Source: Platycnemis pennipes (lineage: Eukaryota > Arthropoda > Insecta > Odonata > Platycnemididae). Taken from it: DNA of 64,000 bases. Position 1 is the stretch's first letter, and every line of letters begins with the position of its first letter. Where the stretch lies: positions 84,649,470 to 84,713,469 of the forward strand of contig OW121848.1 in the NCBI GenBank assembly GCA_933228895.1, given 5' to 3'. The notes below the pieces were generated by a model. That model was not told where the DNA came from, did no database searches, and saw only the letters and a program-made list of their open reading frames with translations. Positions 1 through 14,261 of this stretch are shown here, piece after piece. The position numbers were made by a program, and so were the translations under genes.

Positions 1-3000
1 ACTCAGGCAATAGTTAATATTTTGTTCAATTTAGATCTTAATGTTTCATAAATGTTGCCTTATTACCATTTTTTCCTTTGGTGCGACAAAATAAATACGA
101 ACTGAACATTTTGCCATATTATATATTTATTTTTATATCGAAATTAAACCACCTGGTCGTTATACATTAAATTTTGTTTAAATATTGGCATGCGTCGAGA
201 AAAAGAGAGGGATTGGGCGGGTAGGACGGGTTTAGGGCGATCTGGTCGCGGGTTGAGGGTCGAAAAATCTGGCACCACTGGCGACTACTAGGGCACTTTA
301 GTCTCTCCTCCGCAGACGTATCCTCTTTCTTATAATTCAACAAGCGCTACTTTCAAAATTGAGAGGGAAAAGAATTCATGCTTGAGCACTGTCACGTGGA
401 CTTCTTTTCCACCGTTCATCAAAACAAATGAGTTTGAAGACAGATTAGTGCGCACAACACCCACAACAGCACATTCAAACAATGATTTACAGTGATATAT
501 TGAGCTCTGCAACGTATTGCTTATAATCACCGAGTTGTTTCAAATTATTTCTGCACAGTATTTTTAGCAATATTATACGAGTATACACTTAAAAATGCAA
601 TCTCAATAAATATGTTCTTTAAATACTTGTTTTGTTTCCGATATTACAATGGTAATTTCTTTAATTTAATGACAATACTCTTTTATACAACAGCTTTGCT
701 AAGGATCATTCTACTGACATTTAGTTAAATTAAGTAAAGTTGTCAAAATTAGGAATAGCAATCGATAGTTTCCACGATTCGATATTTTTGCAAGGAATGA
801 CAGTTTTGTGCGTACCTTATTTAATGCACACTATGAACACACTATAATATGAACGCTAAACCCTGAAGAAAATTTTTTCAAGACTTTTAAGTCTGGCTTA
901 AGTCGCTTAGGTCAAACCTTAACTTGCTCTAAAATAGGAAACCTTAATTTTTCACAAAGTGAAAGGTTAACACAACATATCACACAAAGGAAAAGGTAAA
1001 GGAATTTGTCTGGGTGGCTATTAAGAAATAAGAATAATGTTGAAGCATGTTCATTATCAAAAAGTTTCACATTGTTCTAATACGGTTTAAATAAGTTAAG
1101 ATCTCTCGTTTTCCCCAAAATTGTATTAGATAATTCAGTTATTCATTCTGTCCATGGCCATTCTGGCCCTAGGCCATGTGTCGTGAAAAATGTGTTACCT
1201 CCTCTAAAAACCAACGTTCTTGTTGGGGTGATAAGCATTCATCCATCCTAATGCAATAAAATTAAGATGCAAAGATTGTCCACTGTAACCAAAATATATC
1301 GCATAACATGGGTAGAAAAAGGGTATTGGAAATTGTTAGGGGGTACCTTCATCCTTTCATTCCTGCGGTTAGAAGCAATTTTACGCTTACATCTTTTCGA
1401 TAATTTGATTTTCTGGTTAACAATAAGCCACCACTCAATGAAGGAGGAGCCCCGATATTTTTTACAACTTCATTCTTCCTCTCTTTCAGTTTCTTCTTCG
1501 AACCGGTAGCTTAAATTGGAACCAGAAAAAGGGGTAATATCGACTATTACAGCAGAGAGCAATTAAGGCGTCGGGAGAATAAATGTATTATGGGATTATG
1601 CATTAAGAGGCACAATGCTAATCTCCCACCATTGGTGGACTGGGATCAGTGCGCTCCAAATCAATTGATGCTGAGTTCCTCTGACCCCAGGTCGCGACCC
1701 ACATGAAGGTCATATCGATGCTCACGAGTGTCGCGGAAAGGAACCGACCCTTTCATTTACCAGTCGGCAAAAGGATCTTAATTTTAGATAGCTATAAAAA
1801 CTATAGTAAAATTAATCATCAGCGCAGAATTCGAGGTAGAACAGTAATCTCGGCGTTCAAGTTCATGGGCTGCTTTTCCCATCCAGAAGGCCAGGGTCGA
1901 AATCCAGACAAAGGAACATGTTTCCGAGTCTATTGGTACTAATAACAGTGTTGTAAGGAGAAACTTTAACATTCAGTACTCCACAGGTTAGATGGGACGT
2001 TCGTTAAAAGTATCCTAGTTCCGACGCTGTGTTTCCCTTCCCTAAAAAATTCCTACCACTACCCAAGTGCCCCACTATCCAAAATGACACAAATGACTGT
2101 CTGTCGGCCGCCATCCCCAAGCACTAACTTACATTAGTTCGGCAATTAATATAAAAACGTCGTCTGCTTTAAGAAAAACATTATTACCTAATAAATAATC
2201 ATTAGATAATAATTTGTTGCCTCAGTCTGCATGTTACACTATCTCAGCTTCCATATTGGGATCCAGAATATCCGCTTAATCGAAATTCTGAAATCAAAAA
2301 CGTTAAGGGGTTCAGTCGAGGTCATTCTCACCAAAATATTGTAATAATAGACCTAAATTTTGAATTTTCCCCAAGATAACATCAACGGCCTCATGAGCAT
2401 CCAAACTGTCCGCCATACTTCATTTCTTTTTCCTGGATACTTGAGTATTCATGATACATTATAATTCACTTTTGTCTTTCAAAATCAGTTGAGTTAGATG
2501 CCTACATCACATGAAGAAGGAGTTTAATGTCTTCATCGTTATTGTATTCCAAAAAACGTAGTTAACCACCGAAATGATCGCGCAATGTCTTCCTTAGAGA
2601 CTTTTGATGTGCGTCGGTGCATCATTGTAACTTACACACCGTTTTGACTTTCATGGGATTATATCAACGGCGATCGATTCTAATATCTTCCAGAGTTGCA
2701 AGTTGTCATTGCACTCAGGTCGCTCGGCAAATTACATACACTTCTCGCGAACGAAGTTAATGAGCCCCTGAAAATAAGAACAACTAGCGTGCGAATGAGA
2801 GACTGGCCGATAAAAAAATATATATAGAAAAATAATCACTAGCTTTTCCACAATAATATGGAGATGTTCTCCCATTCAGGAATGCTATCATGATGCAGGA
2901 TAAAGAAAAATACACCAAGCTAACTGAGGTAAAAAATAAATTTACCCGGGAGAATCCAAACTGCACTCCTGCTATAAGACCCCGGAACACATCCCTAGAA

Positions 3001-5084
3001 CGCGAGAACGGAATTCGGGACTTACACCTACCCCACGATGAAAACCTCAGTGGGGAGAGAGATCGAGTTCAGGATGGGGAAGGGCGACGTGCCCATGCTT
3101 CCGCAACCGATTTTTTTTCTTCGACGGACGGCAGACAAATACCACATTTCCATAACCTCCTTTCGTGTGCACCATGACGCTCTCACACAAGCGAGCTCAC
3201 TCCCTCCGGAGAAGAAAACGGTCAGGGTGGGCACGGGGAGGCCAAAAGCGAGGGAAAATAAAGCGATCCGAAACGGATGAGTCGGGCGGAAACGTCCAAT
3301 GCGGAGCTCCCACTCAATCCTGGCGGGTGTTAAAAGCTCCATTTCAACCCCCCGCCGAGCACGCCCTCGGCAGTTTTCGTCCCCTTTTCCCGGTCTCAGG
3401 TGTTTCCGCCAGAACTGGAAGCCATCTCCGAGAATAAGGACGGCACTTACAGATAGGCTCCGGTAGGAGGGAGAGGAGGAGGAACGCTAGCGACCTCCTT
3501 CCCAAACCACATCCACAACACCACTCGCCCCTTACCCCCATTGCCCTCACGCCGAGCACACATCCCCGACGCCGCCGTTGCTGCTGTAGCGTGAGGTGGC
3601 GGGCGGAGTGATGCCGACACGGGAACTCTGCTCTTTGCCGCCTCCCCCGCACCCCTTTCCAAAACCACTAAGCACGATCCCGGTCGGCGCAAGTCTCGTC
3701 CAGAACGGCCGCATCTGACCTCCACGCCATGGCGAGCGCCATTATCGAGGGTCCACCCCTTGCGTTACTTTCTCCGCCTCCCTCGCTTACTCCTCCTCCG
3801 CGACCCCCTCCCGTATTTTCAGGCGCACACAATTTCTATTGGCTTCATATCAAACCATCCCCCAAAGACAAGTGTGAGTCGTCTAAGGCTTTACGACTCG
3901 TAAAATAAGTACCAGTCGACCTCATCTGACTGATAAAGGATGGTAGGCTATGCCAGTGGTTAACTGGTTCTTGTCTGGCTTTACTCCGAGGTTAGGTTAA
4001 CGTCAACTTTGAAGCTCCAACGGGTGTTGGGATCGCCTTGTGAAAGAGGTTATTGAAACCATTCCCGGAAGATAAAAATGTCGAGACTAAGGACAAACGG
4101 TTTGCGAAATCTGGACACCGATCATTGAGAAGATTCAATACGCGGAAAAAGAGCGACTCTAACGAATCAATCAGAAGCCACCTGAATGGTCATTCACTGC
4201 ATAACTAATGAACCAATTTCAAAACTCGGCTATCAGTTTGTAAGCAACGATGCGCGTTCCATGTAGATACGTCAACGTACTAGGTTGCATGGAACTTCAA
4301 CGTTTTAATATCCAGGGAAACTGATATGAAGTTGTCACGATTGTAACAACTAAAGTCTATTGATTAAAAAATAACTAAAATGTCTTGCATACATTCCATT
4401 ACAATGCTAGATAACGTCAAAGCTAAACTCTTGTTAATGCGCACGTTCATTCTGCCTACTTTCTCCCTCAACAATCTGACATTCTCAATGGGTCCTATTA
4501 AATCATACCCTCGATATGGTGTATTCACTGATTTTGCAACTAGCATACCTGGCAGCAAATTAGGCTTTAGCAACGGCCTTAAAATCATTTAGTGTTTTAT
4601 TCCGGTAATGTCGTGTAGCCATTATCATAGGGGAGGTTATTGTACCTCGTTAATAGTGTACCTAGGATAACCCCATAGTTTCTCGATGGGTGTTGCAGTC
4701 TAAGTCAAAACAAAGGTTTTCGTGTGAGCTTTAATCGCCAGAATGCTGTGAAAATGTGTTCCCAGTCAGCTCCAAGCAGCTTTTTTCACGTGAAGAACAA
4801 AATAATATCTTTAATCCAAAAAGTTAGTGGTTGTATTTTAGTAATTGTTTCTTCAGTGACGCGTGTCTTGTTAAACTGATATTTCTAAGACTCTACTCAC
4901 AACTCGGGTTATCGGTATGTACTTAACATTTAAATCGGATGCTCACACATAGCCTAGAAAGAATAGGTTAGCTAGTTAATAAAAATGCACCATCATGTAT
5001 CTTGGATCTAACCAACTTCATATAACTGGGATCACTACTCAAAGGTAGTTGATGTTACGTTCTTGCGTTTTTTATTGTAGGTTA
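1..5084. other. Gene-poor stretch with a CpG-rich block at about 3000-3860
   Basis: I recognise no gene here. Most of it is AT-rich spacer with stop codons in all frames. From about 3000 to 3860 base composition changes to GC-rich with many CpG dinucleotides. Several short open frames overlap there on both strands, but none resembles a known protein. Such blocks often mark promoters or first exons in invertebrates, so an unseen 5' exon is possible. Confidence 0.4.
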
Positions 5085-5725
5085 CAATGCCTCGAAGTAA
5101 AACTGGGAAAAAAAGAGCTCCTGTAGATCGGGAACCAATGTAAAATGCGGTCGAAGCAGTGACAGCACCGCCCAATAGACGAATTTTAATTAGGTAGGCC
5201 AATGTACCATATAAAATGCGCAACACTTATCCGAAACCTTTATAGATTCAAAGCCTCCGGCGCAGAAAATTTTGATTGCAATGACAAGAACACCTATACT
5301 GTGAAGGAATTGTTCACCGAAGAGGAAGAACTAAAATTTGTAGGCTACATACATAAGAACTGTCGCTGAAATAAACTATATTTTGACAAAGAAACGGCTT
5401 CGGGAAATGGCAATTCAGTTTGCTGCTGCTAACGATAAGTGTTATCCTTAAACCTGGAATGAAAATAAAATAGCAAGCGAAGGACATGGATGGGGTTTTT
5501 CTTAAAACGACATTACGAATTCCTTTCAATCAGGAAACCAGAAAAAAATAGCCCGTCCCGTTGAAATAGTTTTAATTCAATAAATATGGATGTGTTTTTT
5601 GATAACTTAGAGGAAATTCACAACATTTTTTTCCTCATACAAAAGATGGAATCAGAATGAAGGCGGGATAACTACAATCTAGAATCCAGTAAAAATTGTC
5701 GGACCTCAGGGCATAAAACTAAGTC
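5085..5725 (+). pseudogene. Degenerate pogo/Tigger-type transposase
   Basis: This is a decayed DNA-transposon gene. A start-like MPRSKTGKK at 5087 is followed by basic residues, as in pogo/Tigger/jerky-type proteins that begin with an HTH domain. Downstream, split over frames, I read FTEEEELKFVGYI, a lysine-rich LTKKRLREMA-like stretch, AIQFAAAND, a tryptophan and glycine stretch ending in FLKRHYE, then SIRKPE. These follow the order of the CENP-B-type DNA-binding domain. Near 5645-5725 a remnant of the start of the DDE domain follows (GITTI, then NPVKIVGPQG). Several stops and frameshifts are present, so it is inactive. No terminal inverted repeats or flanking TA duplication were identified. 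The family assignment is from recognition only. Confidence 0.6.
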
Positions 5726-5729
5726 CTGA

Positions 5730-8700
5730 ATTCGGCTGATCGATTCAGAAAAGAGTGCAGGCCAGAAAAATATATGGGATAAATATTCCAAAACCCAAAA
5801 TGGATCTGTGGATAAAAATAAAATATAATGCGTCATACAGTTTGATAAACGCATTGTTAACCACTTCAATTATGGAAAATTACGCTTAAACGAGACACAG
5901 AAAACAATCCCCCAGTTAATGAGGCAGTATTACACTTATTAATCAAATGCGGGCATTTCCCGTGTTGATATAAATCTCAACAGCCATGCGTAAATCCCGT
6001 AATGCGCAAGTAATTCCGTAAATAAAGGTGGAAAAATTAATATTGCGAAGTGTACCTCGACTATGGTATATTCAATCCGGCGACGAGACTTTCGCGCAGG
6101 GGTACTCCAGAGCAGAGCAGGTCCTGTTTAGGCAAACTTCCTCACAGCAGATGACATACTGCATGCGCCAAAGAGCAGATGTGTTCTTCCATCCGGGTCA
6201 GGGTACCACTCGCCGAGCGCTGCTCTCCAGAATATGAAAACTTTCCCTACTTTCGCCGTGGTTCCTGCGCCAAAAATAGATTTTACGGCAACGGTGGATA
6301 CGCGTTGCCGTATGGCATGGCGTTGGCTTCATCCGCACCCAACCGACAGCGTAGGTTCTCGCACAAGGGGGAAATGCCACCAATAAAAGCGCATTCTTTT
6401 ATAGGCAAACTTGACAAAAAAGAGCATGTGTGCAGTGGACAGAATGACATCACAATCTCACCACATTCAAGAGGACAGAAGGCTCTCCTTTGCAACAATA
6501 TTAAATTTCATTCCCAATAACTGGTGTGTGAATTAATCCACCTTTCGATTTAGCTAGTTAACGAAGAAGTTCTCGCAAAAATTCAAACAAGAACACAAAG
6601 TATAATCATCGAAGCAATATTGAGAAACAATATTCTCGGAATGGCAACCGTCGAGGCCAAATTAAATGGGGAAAACTCTTAAGGCTCTTAACTCTTAACC
6701 TTTGCTGAAATGTATGGAGCAAGTAATGACATGTAAAAGTAAATACTATGTTTATTTGAGTGTTTAGCTAATAGAATTTTCTAGCAGAGAGCTGCATCGC
6801 TCCAAATGTAGGTCTGATGAACAGTAATGATGATAAGTTTTACAAGGAAATATCACTATGCTCCTCATAACATAATGCTTAATTTTGAATTATCTCAATA
6901 GGAAAACCTTTATCAATGAATAAAGTTGAGAGAACAATATTATCAATACTAAACTTTTCTGAGAAAATATTTTCGTGGAAAAATTATACAGCAATGATAT
7001 TGTTATTTCTTAATATCCCTAGCACTGATATCTTTGGATATGGGATGTCTATAGACTTATTTGCAACCGTTACAAGGCAATAAATAGTCTATTTACCAGG
7101 TGACTTTGAATTACGATTTAAAAACTGTTGTGGTTGGCATCGATGGCCTTTAGTCCTTGGAAGTTAAACCAAAGAAGATTTTTGTATAGCTCTAAACGGT
7201 GAAATTTCAAAAAAAGTTGGAATTTCGGAAGTTGACATGAAAATACAATTAATTTTGTGTAAGAACAACGCATTACTTTATCACCTTTTCTAAGAGGGTG
7301 GATAGAAAGGGAGAGAATATGGATAATTGGGAGAGGATATGTGGAATTTTTAAGTACATACATGCTAGTAAAACAGAGCAGAAAAACATCAGCTTTGCCT
7401 CTATTATTTAACATCAAACTTGCGGGAATTTTGATAAATCAATACTTCATCTAAGGGCTCTGTAATGATTGTGCAATCATTAACCACGAAACACAAATTC
7501 CTTTCGTAATCCGAAAGCGGGATTCAGATTCACAAAAAAACGACAGTGGAATTAAACATCTTTCAATCTGGCTTCTACACTTGAGCAGCAGCTTGGGCAG
7601 ATTCGACGGTAGCACGAAATGAATTCAGGAGGAGAGGAAGACCACGCTTCGCAGGAAAAAAATCCACAAGGGCAGGTAATAGTTTGAACGTGCTCGCAAT
7701 CCCTGATGGCTACATGTCGACAAACATTTTGAAAAACTCACTTCCAATGTCATAAAAGCACATGTACGAATCAAAATTTCCCTTTTTTTCTTCTCTCTAT
7801 ACGATCTCCATACGAATCCTCCTGAGTAATATTTTTAAATCAGAATGGTAATTGGGAAACCTTTATTCCGGAAGTGGATTCGTAAAATGCTTAATTGAAA
7901 TGAGATTATATTAGAAGTATTAGCCAGCGTAGAGGCACAAGTCTCTTCCACGCTTATCCTATTGTGGAATCATATTCTGCATTTTCTCGAAAATTTATTC
8001 ACTGATTAAATATTCAGCATTCCTTAAAACCCAGAGTTCTAATCATAACTAAATAATAAAAATTAATTTATTCATGACGTATTAATCCATGGTTAAAGAA
8101 ATGATCAAACTTACATCTGAGTGAAAGTGCGAAAGCGAGGAAAGCATAGGAAAATTTGTAATAGTAGCTTTAAGGGAGCGAGGCGGCATTGCTTGTAATC
8201 TCTCAAGATGTTCTGCTGAAGAAATTACTAGAAATGGGTCATAGAAATGTCCAAAGGCAGTACGGAAGTCAATGAATACAGGCAGTTTGAATGGCAAATG
8301 ATAATGTTTTACCGGATAAATTATGACAAAATAAGGAAAATATATCGATTTTATGAAGGAGTTGAAAGATTGATTATACGCGCTAGAGTATTGTACCAAC
8401 CACAACTTATACTTAATGGATTATATCACTATAGTCAACTCACACGTAGGACATTAACGACCACTGAACACTGTACGGGAAACAAAATATTGTTCTCTCA
8501 TTCCCGAGTAGCTCTGTTGAGGTTAGAGAACATATATAACGAAGGAAAAGGGCGTTTTCACGGTTTTCTTCTTTATTTCTCCCAGACCCACCATATCCTT
8601 TCCCCGGGTTCGACCTGGCTTCGAATTCTGGCCAACCACTCCACGTGACATTTTGTTTCCCCAAAAAACCATTTCCGACGCGGTTTTCGAATCCTCTTCT

Positions 8701-11700
8701 TCATAAATATTAGCTTCAAAACGGCATGCGATGCCTAATCAATAAGGGTAGAGGAAAACTAGTCGCAGTTCGTGCGTGCTAATGAAAATAGAATGAATGA
8801 AACATCTTTATTTCACCAGGTGCGCTCATTAACTCCGGCCCTTTCAGCATGTCACTACACATACTCGGCTTCACTTCGGTAAGTAACAGTTCTTGACGTA
8901 ACAGATGGCAAAAGCAGCGGATGTTATACTCCTGGACCACGCATGAGTCCGATTTGGCCGGTAAAAGCGGAGGCGAAGATAGGGATAGTAGGAATAATCG
9001 AACGTTGTCAGAAATATCTCATTAAAAAAAAAAGGTGAAACGTTTTGACAAACGGAGAGTGTCCCTTGCTTTATTGGAAGGGCACAAGTGTGCGGAATGC
9101 AACTGGGGAAATGGGGATGGCGCTACTCGCGCGCGATACCCTACTGACCTATTTTAGGGGAAATCCCTCTTGGAGTCAGGGATGGTTGCCGCCACACCAT
9201 GGAGTGTTATTTTTTACCTCGAAAGTAAAAAGGGGCACAAATGGGGGACGGCTAAGGGAATTCTGGAGACTAGCATTAATACCGGGATTCCGGGCGGAAG
9301 GAATTCACTTCCTCTCGAAATCACTGCCATCACAATTTATTCCTGGCCGATTCCGACCGTAATACGAAATTGGGATCGCTATCGGAGGTATAAAACGACA
9401 TCCTAGCACCAGTGCTGGTAAGAGGGTAAAAATAAGAAGAGACGTCGAAAATACTACAGAGGTATTACCAACGCCGGCAGATGGCAATGGCTTGATCTAA
9501 CCGTATAAGTGACCGTAAATCGTTGTTATTTCAAAAGATGTTGTTTTGAGCATTCATGTATTTCGAGTCCTTGATTGGGAAAATGCCGACGCCGGGTTTC
9601 TCTCCATCCTTCCATCCTACCCTTCCTATTTCTGCATTTTTTCTCTCGGTCTGAAGCGCCTTGAAGAGCGAATACAGGCTTGGAAAACCACAGATGAATA
9701 CGATCGGTTTTCATTTAGAGAATGTTACTGGGTGGATAACAACTTCAAAAATAAGGAGGTTTAGAGTAAAATTAGGCCACTAATGAAGAAAATAAATTGC
9801 GCTTTTATTCAGAGTAATCCTCTTTAAATGTCACCCTGAGGCAATAAGCAACGACAACAGCCCCTTATACTCCCAAAATAATGGACACAGTAGATCTATG
9901 ATTAAACCAAAAACGGAAAACTTGCGGCAGCTGAATTGACAGCCTTAACTGATAAAATAAGACCAGAGGATTTCTTTCACGGAAATCCTGAATGCTCCTT
10001 TCATAATTGGACAGCGTGTTTACTATTCGGAACGTACCAGTCAAGAGTTTTACCGGTGTCTTTCAGAATTTGAGTTTAAGTCCAGTTATGGCCTTGGGAA
10101 CTTCACAGTCTTCAGCGGTTCGTCCCCGGGAAACTTGATGTCAAAGAGCAGTGGGCTCAGTAAAAACGCTGAGATCACGCATACATTCGATGGTGACCAC
10201 CGGAAAAACTGATTAACATCTATATTTACATATTTATGAATGCCAACTTTTACTACGTGATTTCTAGAGAAACTGTTAACAGATAAATTCTATTTATCAA
10301 GAGGTTTAATTTGCTAAACAAGAATCACTATAAGTAGATGAAAGTGTATGTTATGAAAAATGTTAAGAGTTTATTAGCAGTATAAACAATCTAATAGCTT
10401 GTAAAACAGAGGAGCATCGAAACTTGGTATGCAGGTAACTACTAATCATGTATTTCGAGTCCGCACGAGATGAATGCCAACAGCCTTTAGCCTTTATGGG
10501 ACCACAGAAAACTCGGCATACTGTGAGTCATCCCGGAGAATCTTTAGTGGAGTTTTCCACGTATCTTTTTCTATATACTCTTCTACAACTCCAGTCATCC
10601 TCCTCGTTAATATAAAGATGAAACTACAAACGATATGACGTCATCGGTGCTAGTAGGTATACAAGCATTCGGCGTAATAGTTGTTGCCAATTACGCACAG
10701 AGGCCACTAAATTACGTACACGGCAGCCACAGCTCGAAAATGGCGAATTTCCAGTTTACCATGATTCCGAACCCAAGATTTTCTTTTTTACAATCGAGAA
10801 TTTATGGGTGGTTAAATCGATGTAGTAGAAATCTGAAACTCAGGCGCCACGAGTGCAATAAATTCCGCCGACAAGGGATTAGTAGTAGGAAGAGTTCAAT
10901 CTCGTCATTGGAAAGGCGCAATGTCACGCTAAAAGGAAGACATCACGCTGTTTCGTGCTAAGAAAGCTTTTCAGCCAAGTAACCTTTTGGAATCATGACA
11001 TGGATGTCATGAAGTTTTAGTAATACATTAAGAGTCAAAATCTAGAATTAACTTCAGGATATATCCAGTATCGGAGAAGGGTGTCATCTTTTTATTGTAA
11101 AAACACAAAACCATAGTAAAATTTCATAGAAATATTACTTCGTAATACCAGTTTAATGATGACGCATCTTCATTAGTTATGTCATAATGATGCCTTGGCG
11201 AAGAAACCGGTATTATCAAACAAAAGTTCAGTTAATGATAAATTGGTTGGGTAATTTCATTCAACATGGATGTTCACAAAGTGGAAGTCAAACGCACCAA
11301 CTTCGCTATTTTCCCAGTTGTCGGTGTTTAAGGAATACGACAAGCTTAATCCTTAAAAAAATCACTTCTCCAGCGCGGCTAATGAGGTAAAAACATGTTC
11401 ATGAGATAACGAGTCCTGATTTTTTTTCCATATTTTTTCATAAGGACGGCAGTGTCTAATTTTTTACTGGATCCGGAAAGCACGAGAGCTGAAGAGCAGA
11501 CACCGAATTCGATTGAAAAACATGCCTTTCTGCCTCCGTTTCGCGGTCGCATAATTCTTGTCGACACTGGCGGATCATTGCGTCAATACGCGTTAACGGT
11601 CCAATTGACAGCGGGAAGAGCGACCGGTTGATCAAATGCACGCTCAGGATGTGGAGGGCGCAGGAGGGGAAGGAAGTAAGGGGAGGCGAGGGAATTAAAA

Positions 11701-13261
11701 AAAAGATACATCTTTCTCCGAGCGACGGGACCTGCGAATGCACATTTATGTTTTCAATTCGGTTTTCTTCAATTTTTTTCCAGATTTGCACACCGAAGCG
11801 CACACACGGGCGTGCTTCCTCATTCTCTCTCTCTCCCTCTCAAAAAGAAAAATAACGGACGACCAATCGGACGCATTCCCGCTATCCCCCACATATGCAC
11901 GCACGCAAGGAAAGGGAAGTCACTCGCGTGGCAGACTCACACGAAAACCAAATCGCCGATAGATCCAACGAAAAGGAAAATGTGCATCCAAATAAGAGCT
12001 GCGGATTGCATCGCCGCAGAATATCAAACCGCGTCACCCACCTCGACTTCCCACATCCCCTCCTCACCCTCCGTGCTTCATCCTCCCCCCACCCACACAC
12101 GCTTCCTCTTCCGCTTTCCCCCTCCTCCCCCGATGACTATCCCTTCCCACACAACCCCTTCGAGCCCTCCCTCATCCACCCCCGCGTTGCCAGGCAACCA
12201 AAGGGCCCGTCGATATTGAGCGATGATAGCTTCCCTTCCCTTTTCTCCCATGCACTGACTTTCTTTCCCATTCTCCGCTAGTCTAGTTCTATTTCTCCTC
12301 CGCCCCCTCCCCCACAAGCCGTCCAGCCTCCGACCAACCCCTTTACACGAGGTTCCTCTCTCGTTCAGGTCCTCTGTCTCCTCCTAGGCCAAAGCAAATC
12401 CTTCCGTCCCAGGCCACCAACCTCTGGACCCAACATTAATAATCCCGCGACACATTTACTGACTTCCTCCTCCTCTCTTCCTCTGCCGCCCTCATAAACA
12501 ACACCCAAACTCCCCTATCACTAGACCAACTCCCGAGGTCTCCTCCCTATATCACTCACTCCTGGACTATCATTCTTCGACGGACGAACTGCGACCCGAG
12601 CGCATCGCACATCCTTCCGTCATTTTTGAAAAATAAAGCGCGCGAGCTGGGCACAAGCATTCAAAATGTGAAGATGATTAAAAATCAAACCCTACCATCC
12701 ACATATCTTGACTAGGTAGACTGGACCATAATCACCAAATTAGAGAAATTGATTGCCGAACTGAGAGATTCAAAATGTCCTTTTTTCCTCGTAAAATTAG
12801 GGATATTAATAACGGTAAATATATCCAATACAAGTGTACATATAATCGGATAGCATAGGTAGTTGCATGTTAGTATAAGGACCTTGAGCTATCGCAACTA
12901 ACAGCATTATATTACATGCTTGCTTTTTTTTATTTTATTTTTTTTTTTTGCTGTTTAGACTAGTATATCCTTTTTTATGCATGATATGTAGTACATGTTT
13001 GGTGAGTATTCACCCCCTGCCACACACCTTTATGGTGGCTTGCGGGGTAGATATTATGTCCATGTAGATAGCTTTAAATGACCAATTAAAAAAATTATGA
13101 ATTCATAGGTTGATTTCTTTTCCCGGGCTTGCAAATAATAGTACCTCATACTCCATTTCGTAAAACATCAGCTAAAGATGCACTGCATAAATTACGATCT
13201 TAGAGTGGATAATCAAACTTATTCTTAAAAACGGTGCAAATTATAAGTACGCAGTAGTCAT
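5730..13261. other. No recognised gene; pyrimidine-rich block at about 11620-12620
   Basis: No supported gene was found. The stretch is mostly AT-rich. From about 11620 to 12620 it becomes C- and T-rich, with long runs of CCTCC and CCCC and moderate CpG content. The open frames there code for low-complexity proline and serine strings and are best explained by composition. A homopolymer-like T tract lies at about 12925-12950. The CpG-rich part could be regulatory, but nothing in the sequence proves it. Confidence 0.35.
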
Positions 13262-13572
13262 ACGGGGGAGGCGGTCGATAGCTGAGGTCATTTGCACAAT
13301 TTAGGATGGGTGAGTTATTGGGTAGAAGAATGAATTTTATAGGGAACGGAGAAATGTTGCAGGGAAACCTAGCGTTGGCACTAGCCTACTCTTCACGAAA
13401 GGAGCCAAATGGTCCACGGTTAAACGTCCCTTCCGAAGGACGGAGAACTGTACTTACTGTGCTCTACACTCAAGTGAAGACAGGATATCAATGAAAATTT
13501 TCTGCCAATGTTGGGATACAAACCAGAGCCCTAGGGATGGTAGGCCAGTACTCTAGCCAATACACCAATGCG
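13262..13572 (-). repeat. tRNA-derived SINE, family 1 (full-length-like copy)
   Basis: Read on the minus strand from 13572, this begins with an A-box-like TGGCTAGAGTACTGG. About 30 bases later comes a degenerate B box (GGTTTGTATCCC), then a conserved body that recurs at 26854-27140. Diverged versions are at 17320-17470, 27980-28160 and 55640-55770. Shared body phrases on the plus strand include TTAAACGTCCC, ACGGAG.ACTG and GTGCTCTACAC. A split RNA polymerase III promoter plus a dispersed body of about 300 bp is the usual form of a tRNA-derived SINE. No target-site duplication was seen. Confidence 0.6.
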
Positions 13573-14192
13573 ATACCCCACAAACCAATCGCCAATTTTG
13601 GTATGCATTTACTATCGATAAATGAGAACGTTTTCCTTACGTGCTTTGTTAAATTTCCATGGCACATTCCAGTGAGGAAACCGAAGACCTCTCTCTTCCT
13701 TAATGCATTCGACGAAGAACCGAGAAGTAATTGACGCCTCTGCATGCATACTTTCAGCCTCTCTTGGGAGTCTATAAGTCCTCCTCACGGCTAGACCAGT
13801 TTCGTTTTATATGTATTTGCAGAAGACAATGACTTGGCAGGTGGTCCTAAAATTAGCCATTCCAAATACCTATTTTATACCAAAAGCTACCGACATGTTA
13901 CTTTGACTTCCAGTTTTTCATGTCATCTTAAGTAATAGTCTTAGAGAAATATAGGTATTCCAAGATATGATTTTGAAATATGATACAGAGAAATGCAAAC
14001 ACTCAGTGCAGATAATCACTTTTTTTAAACCGAGTATAATTCTACTTCGCCTTCATAGAGTTAAACCTAAATGTAAGCCCAGAAGGCGAAAACAAAGATC
14101 AACAAATACTAAGCGGCTAGTGATATTCGCCCATCAGGATAAGGGGGCCAGTTCGCTTCCCTGCTCCTCATGTGGTCTTCCACGATGATCTG

Positions 14193-14261
14193 CCCACACT
14201 GAAGCCTATATATGGGACATATATGGGAAATATATGTAACATATATGGGCTTCAGTGTGGG
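14193..14261. repeat. Hairpin-forming inverted repeat (mini-MITE-like)
   Basis: Arms of 22 bp (CCCACACTGAAGCCTATATATG and its complement) enclose 25 bp of TATATG-rich sequence. There is a single mismatch between the arms. It could be a very short MITE or a hairpin RNA, but no flanking duplication is obvious. Confidence 0.65.

Noticed and set aside
4364..4588. Frame with LLPGMLVAKSVNTPYRG, resembling a retroelement polyprotein
   Set aside because: Too short and isolated to support; no protease or reverse transcriptase nearby.
10632..10646. TGACGTCA CRE palindrome
   Set aside because: A single 8-bp match is expected by chance in 64 kb, and no gene start is near.
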